A stretch of 64,000 nt of DNA from Diphasiastrum complanatum (Eukaryota; Streptophyta; Lycopodiopsida; Lycopodiales; Lycopodiaceae): contig CM055100.1 in assembly GCA_029204225.1 (NCBI GenBank), positions 14,512,538 through 14,576,537 of the forward strand, written 5' to 3'. Shown here one piece after another: positions 1-13,130 of the stretch. How positions within the stretch are numbered: position 1 is the first letter of the stretch; each line of letters starts with the position of its first letter. Under the pieces are notes generated by a model, which worked only from the letters and a program-made list of their open reading frames with translations, searched no databases and was not told the origin of the DNA. A program made the translations under genes and the position numbers.

Positions 1-631
1 TAAGCATAGTGACAAAACAAAGATCTTTCTACCATATATCTCTTTGTGTCAATCGCGCTCTCCTCCTAACTCATTTTCTCAGGCATCCATTTTTTGATAA
101 AATTTGTTTTAAATTTCCAATATTCAAAATACTTAGATAATTTGTATCCGAGTTGCAGCGATCCGGATTGCCAACAATCTGTTAAATTTACACAAGCTAG
201 TTTGATTTTTCCAATTGTAAATTGTAATGTGGCCATGTCGTGGGATGTCACACGTGCCAAAAGCATAGTATACTTTTCGTAAGTCTTATTCCTAACCTAG
301 ATTTGGAATGGCACCTTTGGAATGAGGCCAAATTGTGCATAGATAGGCTAGAGAGATTCTAGGAGCTAAAAATAACAGTTTTTACATTGTTTTGGATCTC
401 AAGATCTCGACCCCCAATAAGGGCAAATCTTATGACCTATTAGGTTAGACACTAGGGTTAGGTCATGGATGGATCAGAGGTAGCCCTAAATGCTCAAATC
501 CAAGGCATTCAATGTATAAATATGTGATGGATTTGCCATCCAATTATGAGTAAAATTGAAATCTTCCTTCATGACTAAATTTGGTTGCTATTGGCATTTG
601 ATTTTTTGTAATCATTAGAAGGTTTGGAGGG
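1..631. other. Unassigned sequence before the first LTR
   Basis: No coding frame longer than about 65 codons is present and I see no RNA gene. The sequence is moderately AT-rich and ends at the start of the copia LTR at 632. It could be host intergenic DNA or an older transposon. Confidence 0.4.
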
Positions 632-836
632 TGTTGGTACTGCAGCAGGCCATACATCCACACGTGTGAAGGATTTTGCATGATTTTGGAGCTACAGAGT
701 GGAGTTCAGGCCAAGATAAGCTAGAAATCAATAAATTGATTTGTGCTCTAGCTATTGGATCTTGTTTGAATCTTACTTAGGTGATTTCTCCATCATTTCT
801 AGGATCAATTGGACTTATTTTGCTGCATTTTCAACA
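632..836 (+). mobile_element. Ty1/copia 5' LTR, 205 bp
   Basis: The segment begins TGTTGG and ends TCAACA, so the ends form a TGTTG/CAACA inverted repeat. A methionine-initiator-tRNA primer-binding site follows directly at 837. A matching 3' LTR was not found, so the element is truncated. It carries a CACACGTGTGAAGG stretch near its start. Confidence 0.75.
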
Positions 837-849
837 TGGTATCAAAGCC
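837..849 (+). promoter_or_regulatory. Copia primer-binding site
   Basis: TGGTATCAAAGCC differs by one base from the plant copia consensus TGGTATCAGAGCC. That consensus is complementary to the 3' end of initiator tRNA-Met, where reverse transcription is primed. It sits directly against the LTR end. Confidence 0.8.
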
Positions 850-1646
850 ATTCCAAGAAATGAGCTATAAATCATGCCAAGGTCATAGATTCTGATGCAA
901 TTCCAGCATTGATTGATATCTAGACATAATCTATGATTAGCACCTTCAATTTTTTATGTAATTGAGTGAAGAGGGATATAATGGAATTTGACTTACAGGT
1001 CTATTAGTTTCAAAATACGAGTTGAGGTCATCTCTTATCAATTGGATCAAAATAACAAGTCTTTTTGTGTTTCCTTCTTTTTGATGCTACTCGATTTGTG
1101 GAATCAATCACATGGAAGAGTTTTCAATCATTCAATAAGAAGGTAGATCATTATTCTTGGTGTTGTAATAGGTCGTTCTTAGGCCTATTAAGGTCCTTGA
1201 AAGTCATTTTTAGGGTCAGTAGCCCAAGGATTCTGGTAAGTACTCATCATAGAATGCAATTCTAGTCAAGATTGTGTACATCTTTGTTTGTTTTGGTGAA
1301 ATAGTTTGATTTAATTATTGCATTGTGATAAATCTGATTTTATAGAGATGATTTGGAGAGGCATTTATGTGCATTTTATTCCTTTTGGTTCAGGTTAGGT
1401 GAATCCAAGTACCTTGTGAAGTCAAGATCAAGGAGGAGGCAATTCTATATCCAATTTTCATTCCAATTCAAGCTAGTATTCATTTTTGTTGTTTCCAATA
1501 GATTTGATTTAGCTCAAGATCAAGTAAGATCTTGTTGAGAGGTCAAGGTTTAAATATTCTTAAGTCCCTAAGTAGTGGGATAGCTATATTTTCAATTATT
1601 TCTATTTTGCATTTATTTTTGTGATCGAGCTCTTGATTAGAGAGAG
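850..1646 (+). other. Untranslated leader of the copia element at 632
   Basis: About 800 bases separate the PBS from the first gag codon. Open frames here are short (about 60-66 codons) and show no recognisable domain. It is probably leader, though a small host remnant cannot be excluded. Confidence 0.4.
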
Positions 1647-2050
1647 ATGGCTTCCATAAATGCATATCTATTGGATCCAAATAGATTGAATGCTTCTAAT
1701 TACTCTACTTGGAAGCTAAGAATGGAGTCTATTCTTGTCTTGCAGAATCTAATGGACATTGTGAGTGGTGATGAGGATGAGCCTATTCACCCTCAAGAAG
1801 CTACAAAATACAAGAAAAGGTACAAGATTGCCCTCCATTGTATAAAAATGAATGTAGCAAATGAGCTTCTTAAGGAGGTAGATGCTTGCACCTAGGCTCA
1901 AAAAGCATGGGAAACTCTTCAAAAAAAAATATGAATCTAAGAACAGTTCAAGGTTGCTATCCTTGAAAAACCAAATCCTTCAATGCTTTCAAGCCAAGGG
2001 AGAGAGTGGTCAATCATATGTTCAAAGTTTTGTTGGGTTTTCTTGCTTAC
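1647..2050 (+). pseudogene. Copia Gag, N-terminal part, broken
   Basis: The frame from the ATG at 1647 gives 82 codons with the copia Gag N-terminal signature NASNYSTWKLRMESIL. It ends at an in-frame TAG at 1893. The same protein appears to continue in frame after the stop (AQKAWETLQKKYESKNSSRL), as expected for the UBN2 Gag domain, and similarity is lost near 2050. Protease, integrase and RT are absent. Gag would form the virus-like particle. With a premature stop and a lost 3' end this copy is dead. Confidence 0.75.
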
Positions 2051-2105
2051 ATCTAAAGCACAAATGTTTGTGTAAGGTCGTAGTTTAGCACGAACCACCC
2101 TCCAC

Positions 2106-2181
2106 CTATCAAAAGGGTTAGTTCCACTAGAATAGGATTCTAACTATCAAGAGAGTTAGTTTCACTAAGATAGGATTCTAA
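2106..2181. repeat. Two tandem 38-bp units
   Basis: Units at 2106-2143 and 2144-2181 both run CTATCAA..GGATTCTAA and differ at only a few positions. They directly follow the truncated copia fragment. Confidence 0.8.
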
Positions 2182-2183
2182 CT

Positions 2184-4504
2184 ATATTAAGTTGTCTACT
2201 TTAGTTGCTTTTAAACCACAATATCCCCAACTAACTCTAACCACACACAACATCCATAGTAGAAGTGAAGGGAAGAAAGAAAGAGAGAGGGAGGAAGGTA
2301 GCCCAAGTGCTAATGCCCTTTTCTAATGTAAAAGCATTAAGAACATTCACGATTAAAAAATAACAAAACATAAAAAGTAGCAACTCTCAACAAAAGCATT
2401 AGACAAGAAAGCAATAGCATTTAAGGATGCTTCAGTGCTGAAAATGGTAGAGTTTCCTCCTCTCAATTAGCATGGAAAATGATGTACAAGAGGTGTCTCT
2501 TTATTCTTGGGGAGGCCCTTGCCATTTGGTTTCTATTGGCTACTTCAAGGAAGGGAGGATTTAAATCCCAGCCCTTCAAAAGAAACACATTTCAATTTAT
2601 GGTGCACAAAGAAGCACACCCCAGCTACCAGTATTTTGACTTTGACTTCTAATTAGAACTTAACAAAACTTGTTTAACTTAGACTTTGGGCCCCATAAAA
2701 TATTTCACAAGTGTTCATTGGGCTGTGGACTTACGTGGCATGTGTTTTGTAAGTGCACGTACGAGTGTTTGTTGATAAACTTTCGCCATGGCATGTGTTT
2801 GTAAGATTGACAAGCAGATTCATAAAATGTGGATTTGTTTTGCATAATATTTGATTAGTATAAGCATTCATAGTAGATTTTGATTAGTACACGCATTGAT
2901 ATAATATATATGATACATTCAATAATATACTTGGCCTTTTTTTGATTAATTAAGTTACCTCTTTTTAGTGAATTTCTTCTTGTTCTCATTTCTAATTTTA
3001 CAACTTCGCTCCATGATATTGTATGCTGGTTCTATTTTATAGCTATAAGGCAATTATTAAAATAATAAGTTCCTTATCTGAAATATCAATTCCTCACTTT
3101 GTAACTAAAATCTCGATTGTTTTTTTGCATGCATGGAATTCGTCAAAACAAAATATCATATTCGAATTTATGAAATATTTTGATATTTTAATACGTTAGT
3201 CGACTTTTTAAAACATTAGAGATGTTTCGGATAACATCAAATTTCCAAAAGATAATTATTTTGGAAATCGAATTTTAGAAATCACCAACTAATTACCTAC
3301 GAAATACTAGCATGATCTTGAAACTTAACATTGTTTGTAGCATACATTATTTGTTAATATTTTGTTATATAATTTTGTATGTTTAAATTTGTTTCGATAT
3401 GATGATTAGGTCGTCAATAAGTCGTGTATGTTGTATATGACTATCACATGCGTAATAGTATAGGAAAATAAATTTCAATCATCATATATGTATTCTTATT
3501 ACTTAAAGATGTTGATTTTGGAAACCGTTTAAATGATACAATACTTTAAAAAAAAATAGTAAAAATATATATATTTTTATTATTTAAATATGTGAATTTT
3601 GAAAACTATTTAGATAATACAATAATTTAAAAAAAAATTACAACTTATAAATTTTGAACCTTGAATAAAACAATATATTATTACGAAATATAATTAGTTT
3701 TCGTATAAATATAATGTATTTTTATATTTGTGTAAATACTATTTTATAAGATAAAAAACACGATAACAAAGAATACAAACCTATCGTGTAGGATTTAATA
3801 TATATTAATTATGTACAACTTTTAACTTAAATTCAACTAGTTTATGATTGGCTGAATTATTTTGTCCATCCATTTGTTTTTTTGTACAATTCTATGAATT
3901 TGTTTAATACCTTGATATTGTAGATCTTGGCAATCACAATATCAATAATGGTTTTTATGTACCGTGAAAAAAAACCCACCATCTTAAATACATAAAATAA
4001 TAAAGAACATTCACAGTTTGTTCTTTTCATATCAAGGGGGTACTATAAACAAGGTACGATAATTATTCACTATTGCAGGCCTGTCACAATTGGAACGAAC
4101 CGGTGATTCGGATGAGTTCAATGAACATGGAGCCCAAACAGAAAAATACCAGTATAATGACGACAGATACAATTTTGCAATCATAAAATCTATATGTTTT
4201 TGACTAAATCACAAAAGCTTTTTTACGAAAATATATACATGCATTTATTCTCAACAGAAGAGTTTGAACTTGACGAACGCATTGAGCGAGCGCGGTATAA
4301 AGCTTTACTAGATACAACGTGTCATCTATATGTATATTAAATGTGTATGTGTGTATGCATGTACATATACACTCATACATATCCATGTGGCCATTTGGTT
4401 GTAGCATTATATAATAAAATTGATTATTTATTTTCATGCTTTTGTTAGAATGTCTTCCGACAGATCCACCTACTGTTAATTACAATGATCATGTATAGGG
4501 ATCA
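2184..4504. other. AT-rich stretch without recognisable genes
   Basis: The sequence becomes strongly AT-rich from about 2,800. At 3,480-3,650 a degenerate tandem duplication of roughly 90-100 bp is visible: a ..TTATTACTTAAA..TTTTGGAAAC..ACAATACTTTAAAAAAA pattern occurs twice. No credible coding region or RNA gene was seen. Confidence 0.4.
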
Positions 4505-4759
4505 ATGCATGTAAGCCAAGAACCTGATTGTCGGATATTGGGACAATTTCGGAACATATCTAGTAGACCTGCATTGTTACATATGCCATCAACTAGTAGT
4601 AGTGCATCGGTTGTGGTGTCCATTGTTGATCTACACCCGGTAGATATAGATGTGTCGTTGAATTCAAAGAGAAAACTTTTTGGGAACGTGGTGATGATAG
4701 TAAGCGATTACGCATAGATCATGATTCATCACTAGAATCCCCAACAAATTTGCATCAAA

Positions 4760-6340
4760 GATTTGTTGCAGATATCACAACTGTCACTCCCTGAGCAACC
4801 ATCTCCATCCATATCGGCTCACAACCATGGGCATGCTGGATCCACATCACCTCATAATGCTCTCCATGCCCTCAAGATATGTACCACCTCCATGTACACT
4901 CCATGCCACCTACCTCCAAGTAGGCATGACCCATCCCTAGGTCATCACACATGATGCACCAGCTGAAGAACATCGTCCATACATCAAATGACATATCATA
5001 CCTGAGCAACTGTAGCATCTCCCTGAGTGCCACCCCAATGGACTCGTCATCCACATACTATGCTCACCTAATGTCTCCGATCCTGGTCACCATCCTGCTA
5101 GACAAGCCGAACTCCAAAGCATCACCTGCTCCTTATGGCTCCTAGCATCTGTTCGCTCTCCCTGGCTATGTGCCACCCAACACCATGCCACCGCAAGCAT
5201 ATCCCCGAGTCGTCGCTCACGGGATCCCGAGACTACTGTCTCCCTGATCATACTGAGGTATATGGCTCTGAGTGACTTCTTCTAGGCTTATCCCTGATCT
5301 CACCACCTGAGAATCTGCACCATGGAAATTCCAACACCTGTGCCAAGCCTAGACTCTTGCAAATACAGCCAACTGCATGAAATCTATAGATAGCTTATCC
5401 ACGCCCGTGATGGTAGATGTCTCCTCATCGATGCCAATGTCCAATGACTAGCCCCGTGCTGTAATGCCAACCTGTACTCCCAAATGAGCACACCATAAAG
5501 TCCTCACCATCAATGTCCCCTGCTGTAGATCGCTAGCAAAACACCCATCATAATGTTTGCCCTCCGATCACACCCCATGCGATCTCCATCAGCTCTTCAA
5601 CCTAGAGCTGGCTCTCAAAGCTTCATGCTTTGACCATTTGCATTTGCAGTGTTCTGATTCCATCATGAATCCCACCTGTAAGTCTTGTCCATGCCAATGA
5701 CTCAAGTCCAATATGAAATAGCTACCCCCTGATGATCATCCCATGTCATCCTACAGTGCTATCCCTACCAGGTATTTCAATGTCATCCCTGATCACAAAG
5801 ATCTGAGCATCTACCCTGTAGTGCCCACCTGTATTCTCCCAAGCTAGCTCCAAGCTACTCTTGTGAATGGTTCCAAACCACTTCCTGAAAATACACTGAG
5901 ATGTGAACTCCAAAGCCAAAGTCCCTCACATGACTATGCATGCCAATATCCCTCCAAGTGAACCTGTGAAATCTTTCATGGCCCAAACCAAACGATCGAC
6001 ACCTTGTCATCGCTGGAATCTACATCCCTAATGCAATACTGATATGGCAAATTGACTTGACTTATCCAAACTGGCAGTTGAAGTGTATCTCTTCGATGAC
6101 AAACTTGTACACTACTCCACAGCTACAATGGCTTGATCAAAATTGACTTACTGACTGCAAAACCACAAAATCATCACACTCACCACTCACCAAGAGCATC
6201 CAAAGTGTGATTATTGACCCGTTCTTCATCATCTGCGTGTCCCACACATAGCTCGTCCAATGCAAGTCCGCTATCTTGTCCAATGGCTTCTAACTGGCAC
6301 CACCTCGCACTTCCATCGCCTGCGACCGCTGATCAATAAA
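4760..6340. other. C-rich block, probably noncoding
   Basis: This 1.6-kb stretch is clearly richer in C than G on the plus strand; one 60-base line near 5,161 has 26 C and 11 G. The motifs CATG, CCCTGATC and CCACC recur. The flanks are AT-rich. Frames are short and interrupted, with no recognisable domain. It may be an old retroelement internal region or LTR. Confidence 0.35.
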
Positions 6341-9300
6341 AACTAGCAAGGTATGAATTATTAATAACGATATTCTAAATGAAAATTTTTGTGAGTAAAA
6401 TTGGCAAAATTTGAAATTGTTATGATTGCATGCTAGTCATTTTCTTAATTTGTAGTATTGTGTTTGCATGGATTAGTTGCATGCTAGTTCTCAGAGTGAT
6501 TCTGATATGCATGAGGGATTTACAATCGATTTGAGTGGTCATACGCATGTGCTCTGACAGTTGGGTCACAAATCAGTGTTAATGACTGACAAATTTCGTA
6601 AAATTGAAGTTTACGTAAAAAATTTCGTAATGATGTTTATAACTGATGTAGTGTGCTTTGCATGCCAGTGTGACATTGGGTGAGTAGCATCAGGAATTGG
6701 ACAGCGTTTCGATTTTTTCGATTTCGATTGTCTTTTGTACTAATAGTATTTTCGTCAGAATTTTTGAATTACGTAAAATAAATCAAAAAATTGAGTTTTT
6801 CAAAAGAATTGAAATTTTGGTCATTTTTTCGTTATCTATGGAATGATTTTAGATTAGTGAATTGATTAAACTAAGTTTATCAATCAGACATGGTCACAGG
6901 GTTTTTACAAATCTAAATTATTTTCTAGTGATAGATAAGTTAAAATTGACTGAAGGAACCGCAATAAAATTGTCGATAGGTTTTACTATACTGTTATTCT
7001 TTTAACTTTTGGAGTTGGGAACTTTCAGATTGAAAGTTAAAATTTGAATTTTTTTTCTTTTTGTTGAATAACAAATTGGTTAAAATTTGAAATCAGTTAC
7101 TTGTCTGATAGTTTTCTAATCGATGTTGATCGCTAGAAATCAGTCAAGTGAACGTTTGTGCGAGATACTCATTAAATTTGATTAAAATTGTCAAACAATA
7201 TGAAATGACCAAATTGAATGAGTGGCAATAGTATTCTTTATCTAGACAGTAAATCTGACAGGATACGGTTCAAGAATTACTGAAATCCTATTGGTGGAAT
7301 TTTCAATTATGTAATTTCATATTCTGTGTTTGAATAGATTTTGTCAATATTAACAGAGTAATGCCAAACCAGTCAATTAAAAAAAAATAGTCCAATTTTA
7401 TTGAAAAATTTGTAATAATAAGAATTACATAAATGATTTCATTTCCAGTAAAATTCTATGGTAAATTATATTCAAAAGATCTGACTAGTACGGTTTTACA
7501 TACTAGTAAATGATTTTTTATATCAAATATTCAGCCTAGTTATAAGACATAAATAAAATTGTTTTGGACTTTTTCATACAATAATTAATTTTTAAACATT
7601 TACAATGTCGTCACGTCTTCTTGGTACCTTAGCTAAAATAGATTTTCAGAGAACTGAAAATTCTAAGGAGGGAAAACGAGTGTAGTAAGTGTGATCGGAA
7701 AATGTATTTCATAGTTCGAATTTTGGTAATCCCTGTAAATAATTGCTTAATACTGGTTATTAATTTTCTGGTTAGAATTCAGTCAATTGAATTTGTAATT
7801 GATATCTTTGTGACCATTGAGTTATCTGCAGTTTTGAATGTCAATTGTGATGTTAGAAGTGGAATCTGATACGTGGATTATATTGGATCCGTTAGTTGAC
7901 AGAAGCTTGTCCCTAGATTTGATGCATCAGTTGGGTTTCGAAGCTTGTCAATAACCAGAAAGGTTCAGAGTGTAATCTGAACCATGTTAATTCTTCTGTG
8001 TAAGTCACATAATTAGATGTGAATTTGTGGTATCCATCTGATAGACATGCCAGTCATTCAAATAAATGGATTCTCCAGTGTTTGAGAACAAGAGATAATA
8101 TCCTATAGTGATTGTAGGACAGCTAGATGATCAAAGGGTCTCTAGAATATCAGATAAAGCGGTTAAGGGTTTTTTTAGAAGGAAAAGCTGATGGTATAGA
8201 ACATTAGTAATTTGGGAAAGAGAATTCTAGGACTATAAAAATCTGATGATCAATGGTGTGTTTTAGTACCTAGTCGCGATATGGGAAAGAAGAAAACCAT
8301 TCGATCAAATGTGGGTATTTTGGAAAATTTTGAGGTTTAATCTAGATCCCAATGTGGTATCTCATCATTTACAAAATCAGAAGCCCTCAATTCTATTTCT
8401 CGTTTTTTAAATTAATCCTTTACTTTTTAATAATTTCTTATAAGACATCCGACTGTTTATATGATTCTTTCCAGCATGAAGTTATTCTTTTGAAAGACTG
8501 TTAAGTCATATAAATTACTACTTGTGGGAATGGACTTGGAATTCAAATAATTCTAAGGTTAGAATGTTTCAAGAGAATACCTCTGTTGCATAAATGGATT
8601 TCGATGGAATAGTAACTTCTATCACTCAGATTGAAAATATTTAAAGGTCAAGTCATGTTTGTAATGAAGTGAATCCTTTAGTAAAAGCACTTATTACTGA
8701 CTTTTCTTGGATTTAGATATTTTCATATATCATCTTTCCAGTTAACTTTTATTAAAATTGATAATTTCTTTAAAAGGAGAGGTGAAGTGGTGGAATAAAT
8801 TTCTATTGGAGAATCTGTGGCTGCATAGTTTTCGAAAAAGAACCAGTTGTGGTATAGAAATGAGATTTTTTCTGGAGGTAATTTCGGATAGATTCAGAGT
8901 AAGATGCCTAATTGGAACTTTTCGAATAAGAGAAATTCTCTAAGGATTGTGTGGACAATCTGGAACAAGTTTGGAATTTGAATCATTATCTATAAGTAGT
9001 ACAATAAAATGTCAGAAATTACTAATTCCATTTTGATTGAAATAGTAATAAATTTGATCAAAATTTAAGTTTGGGAGTTTTGTATTGGAACAACCTAATC
9101 TTAGTTTTAGTACTAGGATGAGAGAGGGGTTGGTTGAGTGGAAGAAATTATGCCATTAAAAGAAATTGGATTGGAAAACTACTGAGAGTGAATTTTATAT
9201 GTCTCCGAGATTTTCCGAATATGTTATTTACTCATGAGAAATAGAAAATATTTTGTAGCTGAGTTACAAGATCTCAGTGAGATATGTGGGTTCTGGAGGA

Positions 9301-11083
9301 ATCTGCCAAGTAAGAATGTGTTTATGTACTGGGTCATAGTGAGATTATTCTCATATGTGCACGATTAATCTTGTATGAATCTACTGTGTAATCCTAGTTA
9401 CTAAGGTTATCTGGTGCACTTAACCTAGTCGGTGAACATGAACATATGATCAAGTATTGTTTGACTAATACTTGCAGAGTTAACAAATCTTTGTACGAAA
9501 GATTTATAAATTAACTTATAAATGATTTGGGTAAGGATCTAAATGTGGTGTCATACTAGTATAATTGAATTCTTCACCTAGACATTTGAGATTTGTGAAT
9601 CATTGGCAATTAACTTGAGTAGTCGATTACTCCAAGATGAAGTTAATTGGTAAAACAATCAGTGTGATGTGAATTCACCAGGAACTGATGGTTTTTGAAT
9701 TATATTGCTTGTCAGACGCATGATTAGTGAATCATTTGGATTCATCAGTTATAATTATGAGCATTGGATATACAGTATTCTTGGAATAGAGTATTCCTTA
9801 GTTAAAGAAATAGACTCAACTCATCTGTGATTGTATCCAATTGGATAATGAATCATAATGAATCCAAGAATAATAACTGAATTAAAATTCGGCAGGACTT
9901 TGGATATCTAGATGTGATTCTGGATTGTAATCTAAAGTTTGTGTAGTTGAAGATGATTGTCATTTTGGTATGCGTTCGGTCTTTAATTACCAGTTGTTTA
10001 TAGAACTTAAATCTTGCACTTCAGTTAAAGAATCATGTTTTGGAGGTATTCCTAAATCCAGTACTTTCTTAATGGAAAGATTTTGGAATGACTCTTACTT
10101 CTCCTGAGTTATGTTGGACATATATTCCAGTATCTTGTAAATGATTAAGTATGGTTTGGATTTCAGAAAACTATGATTGACAAATCATATGAATCTAAAT
10201 ATTTATGGTTGAATCATATATAGATACTTAATTATTGTCAGAGGATTACAAGGAATTGTAATGATTCTTAAGTGTGATGATTAACTCTTGATCTATTATT
10301 TGAGTAAAAATTCATATCAGTGTTTTGAATGTCTCTACTCCAGTATTTTATTTGAGAACCTATAAATCTCACAGAAATTCTCACAAGATAAGTATTTTAT
10401 TTATGGAGAATTTAATTTATCTAGTGGATGTTATGTTGTTACAGTTTATGATCTGCAGATGCTTGAGTACAGTTCTTTATTTGAATTGGATCTCCAGTTA
10501 TCATAGGAGACAGACAAGTCTATTAAAATGAATGAATGCTATTTTCTTGCATAGGGTGTTAATAACAGGAGCATTTAACTCAAAAGAGTATCTGGGATAT
10601 TCGGAGTTGAGTTTTAATCATTCTATATCTTAATGATTCTCCTAGAGATTCCAATAGAATGAATTATCATATTTTAGAATTTAGATTCTAAGGATATTTG
10701 TACTTGAAAGCTCAGAGTTGTGGATAATTTCAGACTGTAATTATCATTATTTTATTATTTATTTAACTTTAATCTCTTAAGTTAGGTTATTTCACCCAGT
10801 GTTTTATGTAAGTGTTTTAAATGAAGGTGATGTTACTGACTTATGGTGAATATAACCCAGATGAAAAATTTATCACTTAGTGTACTTTTCAAACCTGAGT
10901 TATACTCCAGTGCAGAGATTATCAATTGAAAAATAGGATTATTTCAGAGTATTTGTTTGATGTGGAAGTTAGACTAAGGATAGTGATTTTTTAGGTTGAT
11001 ATTTAAAGTTTAAAGAACTCTTCCTATTATTCTTTCCTGTTTAGAGAGTTTCTAAGGATAGAAACAGTTTAAGGAGGGAAGAA
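6341..11083. other. AT-rich decayed region ending in a polypurine tract
   Basis: About 4.7 kb with no frame longer than about 70 codons. It ends in a purine run (AAGGAGGGAAGAA at 11071-11083) immediately before a TGTTATG LTR-like start. That is the arrangement expected at the 3' end of an LTR element, so the stretch is probably a heavily decayed Ty3-like internal region. No protein domain is readable, so this rests on context only. Confidence 0.3.
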
Positions 11084-12146
11084 TGTTATGTCCATGGCCA
11101 GAAGTAGGACTCAGTATACTCCTAGTCTTGGATACATGATGGTACTCCAATAAATCAAGCTGTTAGTTATGCTACGTCATACTGGATGTGACCCGAAAGT
11201 AACTAATATCCTTGTGAGGCCCAGAACACACTAAATGGAGTTTAGACAAGGTATGAGACAATGTACGCATGTGTAGAGTTATCAATAGCAATTCTATGAA
11301 TAGTTGGTCCATGCTTAGGACTCTATTCTAGGTGAATGTATGTATAGAGAACTTAGAGCTATGCATGGCTATGTGTCCAGGTTGCTTTTGGCTCTATATA
11401 TTGAGGCCAAACGTCTTACTCCTCATTGTGATCATTGATTCATTGCCAGAGTTTCACTCTACCTTCATGCTTCTTATTTTTTGGCTTGGGGGTGAAGCTT
11501 CTAGAGTTGATTGGTTTCTTCTACTTGGTTGGGTGGTTGCTCCATAGTGTGTTTTTCATTGTGTTTTATCTTGTAAGCAGGATCTTCGGGAGCTTCCCTT
11601 ACAATATACATTTTGCTTGATGCATAAACATATAGACAAAATATACAAAACACATGTCCGCCTGTGAGTTGTAAGAGGATCAACAGATCAATAGATAATA
11701 TTGTAGCTGTTATGCATATATTATTCTGAATGATTGTATGATCTCGAATGAATATTTGTTTGCTATTGTTCGTGTATCTCATTTACTTGTTTATTCAATT
11801 CCGCACATTGGTTCAATTTTGTAAAATATTGTATTAATCTATAACGTAGATCAGTAGTGTCTATCTACATTCTGGAGGATTTTAGGAATAATATAGCCGG
11901 CATTGACTAGCAATCATATTTGTATTCCACACGAACTGATTTTGTTTCGTTACAGGGCCTAATTGATCTTTTCGCGAATTCTTCTTGTTTCATTACAGAG
12001 CCTGATTGATCTTTTCGTGAATTCTTCTCAAACAAAAATTATTCATGATCAAAATAGTTTTGCGAAAGTTTTGCGAATCGATCAAGAGACACCCATCAGT
12101 TTGTCACCAGAATTTTACTGAAATTTTATTTGTTGTCTTTCCAGCA
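11084..12146 (+). mobile_element. LTR-like region between a polypurine tract and a PBS
   Basis: It starts TGTTATGTCC after a polypurine tract and resembles the LTR-like DNA at 34.7-35.6 kb: a GCTACGTCAT..GAGGCCCAGA block and a GGTTGGGTGGTT..GCTCCA block are shared. It ends CCAGCA one base before a primer-binding site. Because the ends do not form an inverted repeat, this may be two different LTRs joined together, a Ty3-type one on the left and a copia one on the right. Confidence 0.4.
11942..12027. repeat. Two tandem 43-bp units
   Basis: Units at 11942-11984 and 11985-12027 both run TTGTTTC..TTACAG..GATCTTTTCG..GAATTCTTC with about four differences. They lie just upstream of the PBS at 12148, within LTR-like sequence. 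Confidence 0.8.
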
Positions 12147-12147
12147 G

Positions 12148-12160
12148 TGGTATCAGAGCC
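12148..12160 (+). promoter_or_regulatory. Copia primer-binding site
   Basis: TGGTATCAGAGCC is an exact match to the plant copia PBS complementary to initiator tRNA-Met. It follows an LTR-like CA end at 12145-12146 by one base. Confidence 0.85.
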
Positions 12161-12248
12161 TATCATAGTCTAACATAGCCGCAAAGCTATCAGGAGGCTA
12201 AGCATTCAAACAAAGAACCATCAACAAGTGAGAACACAATTCATAGCA

Positions 12249-12453
12249 ATGGCTTCAATAAGCACCATACAATCCAAGATCCGTACAATCCTCGACTCAT
12301 CAAGATCTAACTTCCTAGCATGGAAGGTTAAGGCCTCGCTGATACTAAAGGGAGAAGGATTTTTTCCCTGAGTAGATGGCACCGACGAGGAGATGCCTAC
12401 AACTACAGGCAAGGAGCTACGCGAATGGAGGGAGAAGAATGACAAGGCAATAT
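12249..12453 (+). pseudogene. Copia Gag N-terminal fragment
   Basis: From the ATG at 12249 the frame reads a copia Gag start: LDSSRSNFLAWKVKASLILK, then an in-frame TGA, then DGTDEEMP..TTGKELREWREKNDKAI. The match ends near 12453, where an antisense copia fragment begins. Only the first roughly 65 residues of Gag survive. PBS, leader and ATG are in the expected order, so this is the genuine 5' end of an element cut short by rearrangement. Confidence 0.75.
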
Positions 12454-12472
12454 AATATTTCTAGCCTCCTAT

Positions 12473-12880
12473 TCAGATCACATTGAAAGGTCCACAGATG
12501 TTAGAGTGTACTAGCTTCAAAATCTTGGTCGTTTTGTAGGAGTTGACAAAAAGAGTACATGACATCTTACCCTTTAAACATACATCACAGGTTATCGAAC
12601 TGGTTGCATTTGAGATGCTCACCCCTGTGATTGCTCCATGATGGCTTGCTTGATATAGTGCCATTGAATTCATATGGCAGTCTCCTGTGCCATAGAGTAT
12701 CTGGCGAATCATCATGAGTCTGATGCACTTGCTCTGCAGGTAGCCGTACCTTCAAGTAATACAGGTTGTCTTTTCTTCACCTTGAGTGATCAGTGTACTA
12801 GTACTTGCATCAACAATATTGCATGCTTCGTCTGAGAACGTTACACGCATCCCTACATTAGCTATTCTTGCCACTGATAG
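12473..12880 (-). pseudogene. Copia protease tail and pre-integrase fragment
   Basis: Read on the minus strand this gives the end of the copia protease region (KIANVGMRVTFSDEACNI in approximate frame). The pre-integrase zinc-binding segment follows (ITCDVCLKGKM, then LKLVHSNICGPF). Frames shift several times. It lies head-to-head with the plus-strand integrase fragment that follows, so the locus is a rearranged mosaic rather than one element. Confidence 0.65.
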
Positions 12881-12884
12881 CTGA

Positions 12885-13130
12885 CACAACACCACACGAG
12901 TTATGGTGGGGTAAAAAATCCAATCTGACTCGCATTTGAATCTTTGGCTGTGCAGCATATGCACATGTTCTTGACAAGCTTCGAAAGAAGCTTGATGAGA
13001 AAGCAAAACAAGGATATCTTGTAGGATATGACAATCATTCATCATACTACAGAGTCTATATGCCAGAGACAACCACAGTGAAAACAGTCAGAGATGTCAA
13101 GTTTGATGAGAAAAGCATATGATTCCACAG
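12885..13130 (+). pseudogene. Copia integrase C-terminal fragment
   Basis: The plus strand reads HELWWGKKSN, a stop, FGCAAYAHV, then KQGYLVGYDNHSSYYRVYMP and VKTVRDVKFDEKS. This is the conserved stretch after the copia integrase core. It ends in a stop at 13120-13122. The integrase catalytic residues are not included. Confidence 0.75.

Noticed and set aside
4763-5145. Overlapping short frames in the C-rich block
   Set aside because: Both strands are open by chance in a skewed composition; no domain, and His/Pro/Ser content follows base composition.
12221-12445. 74-codon minus-strand frame
   Set aside because: It is antisense to the recognisable plus-strand copia Gag at 12249-12453.
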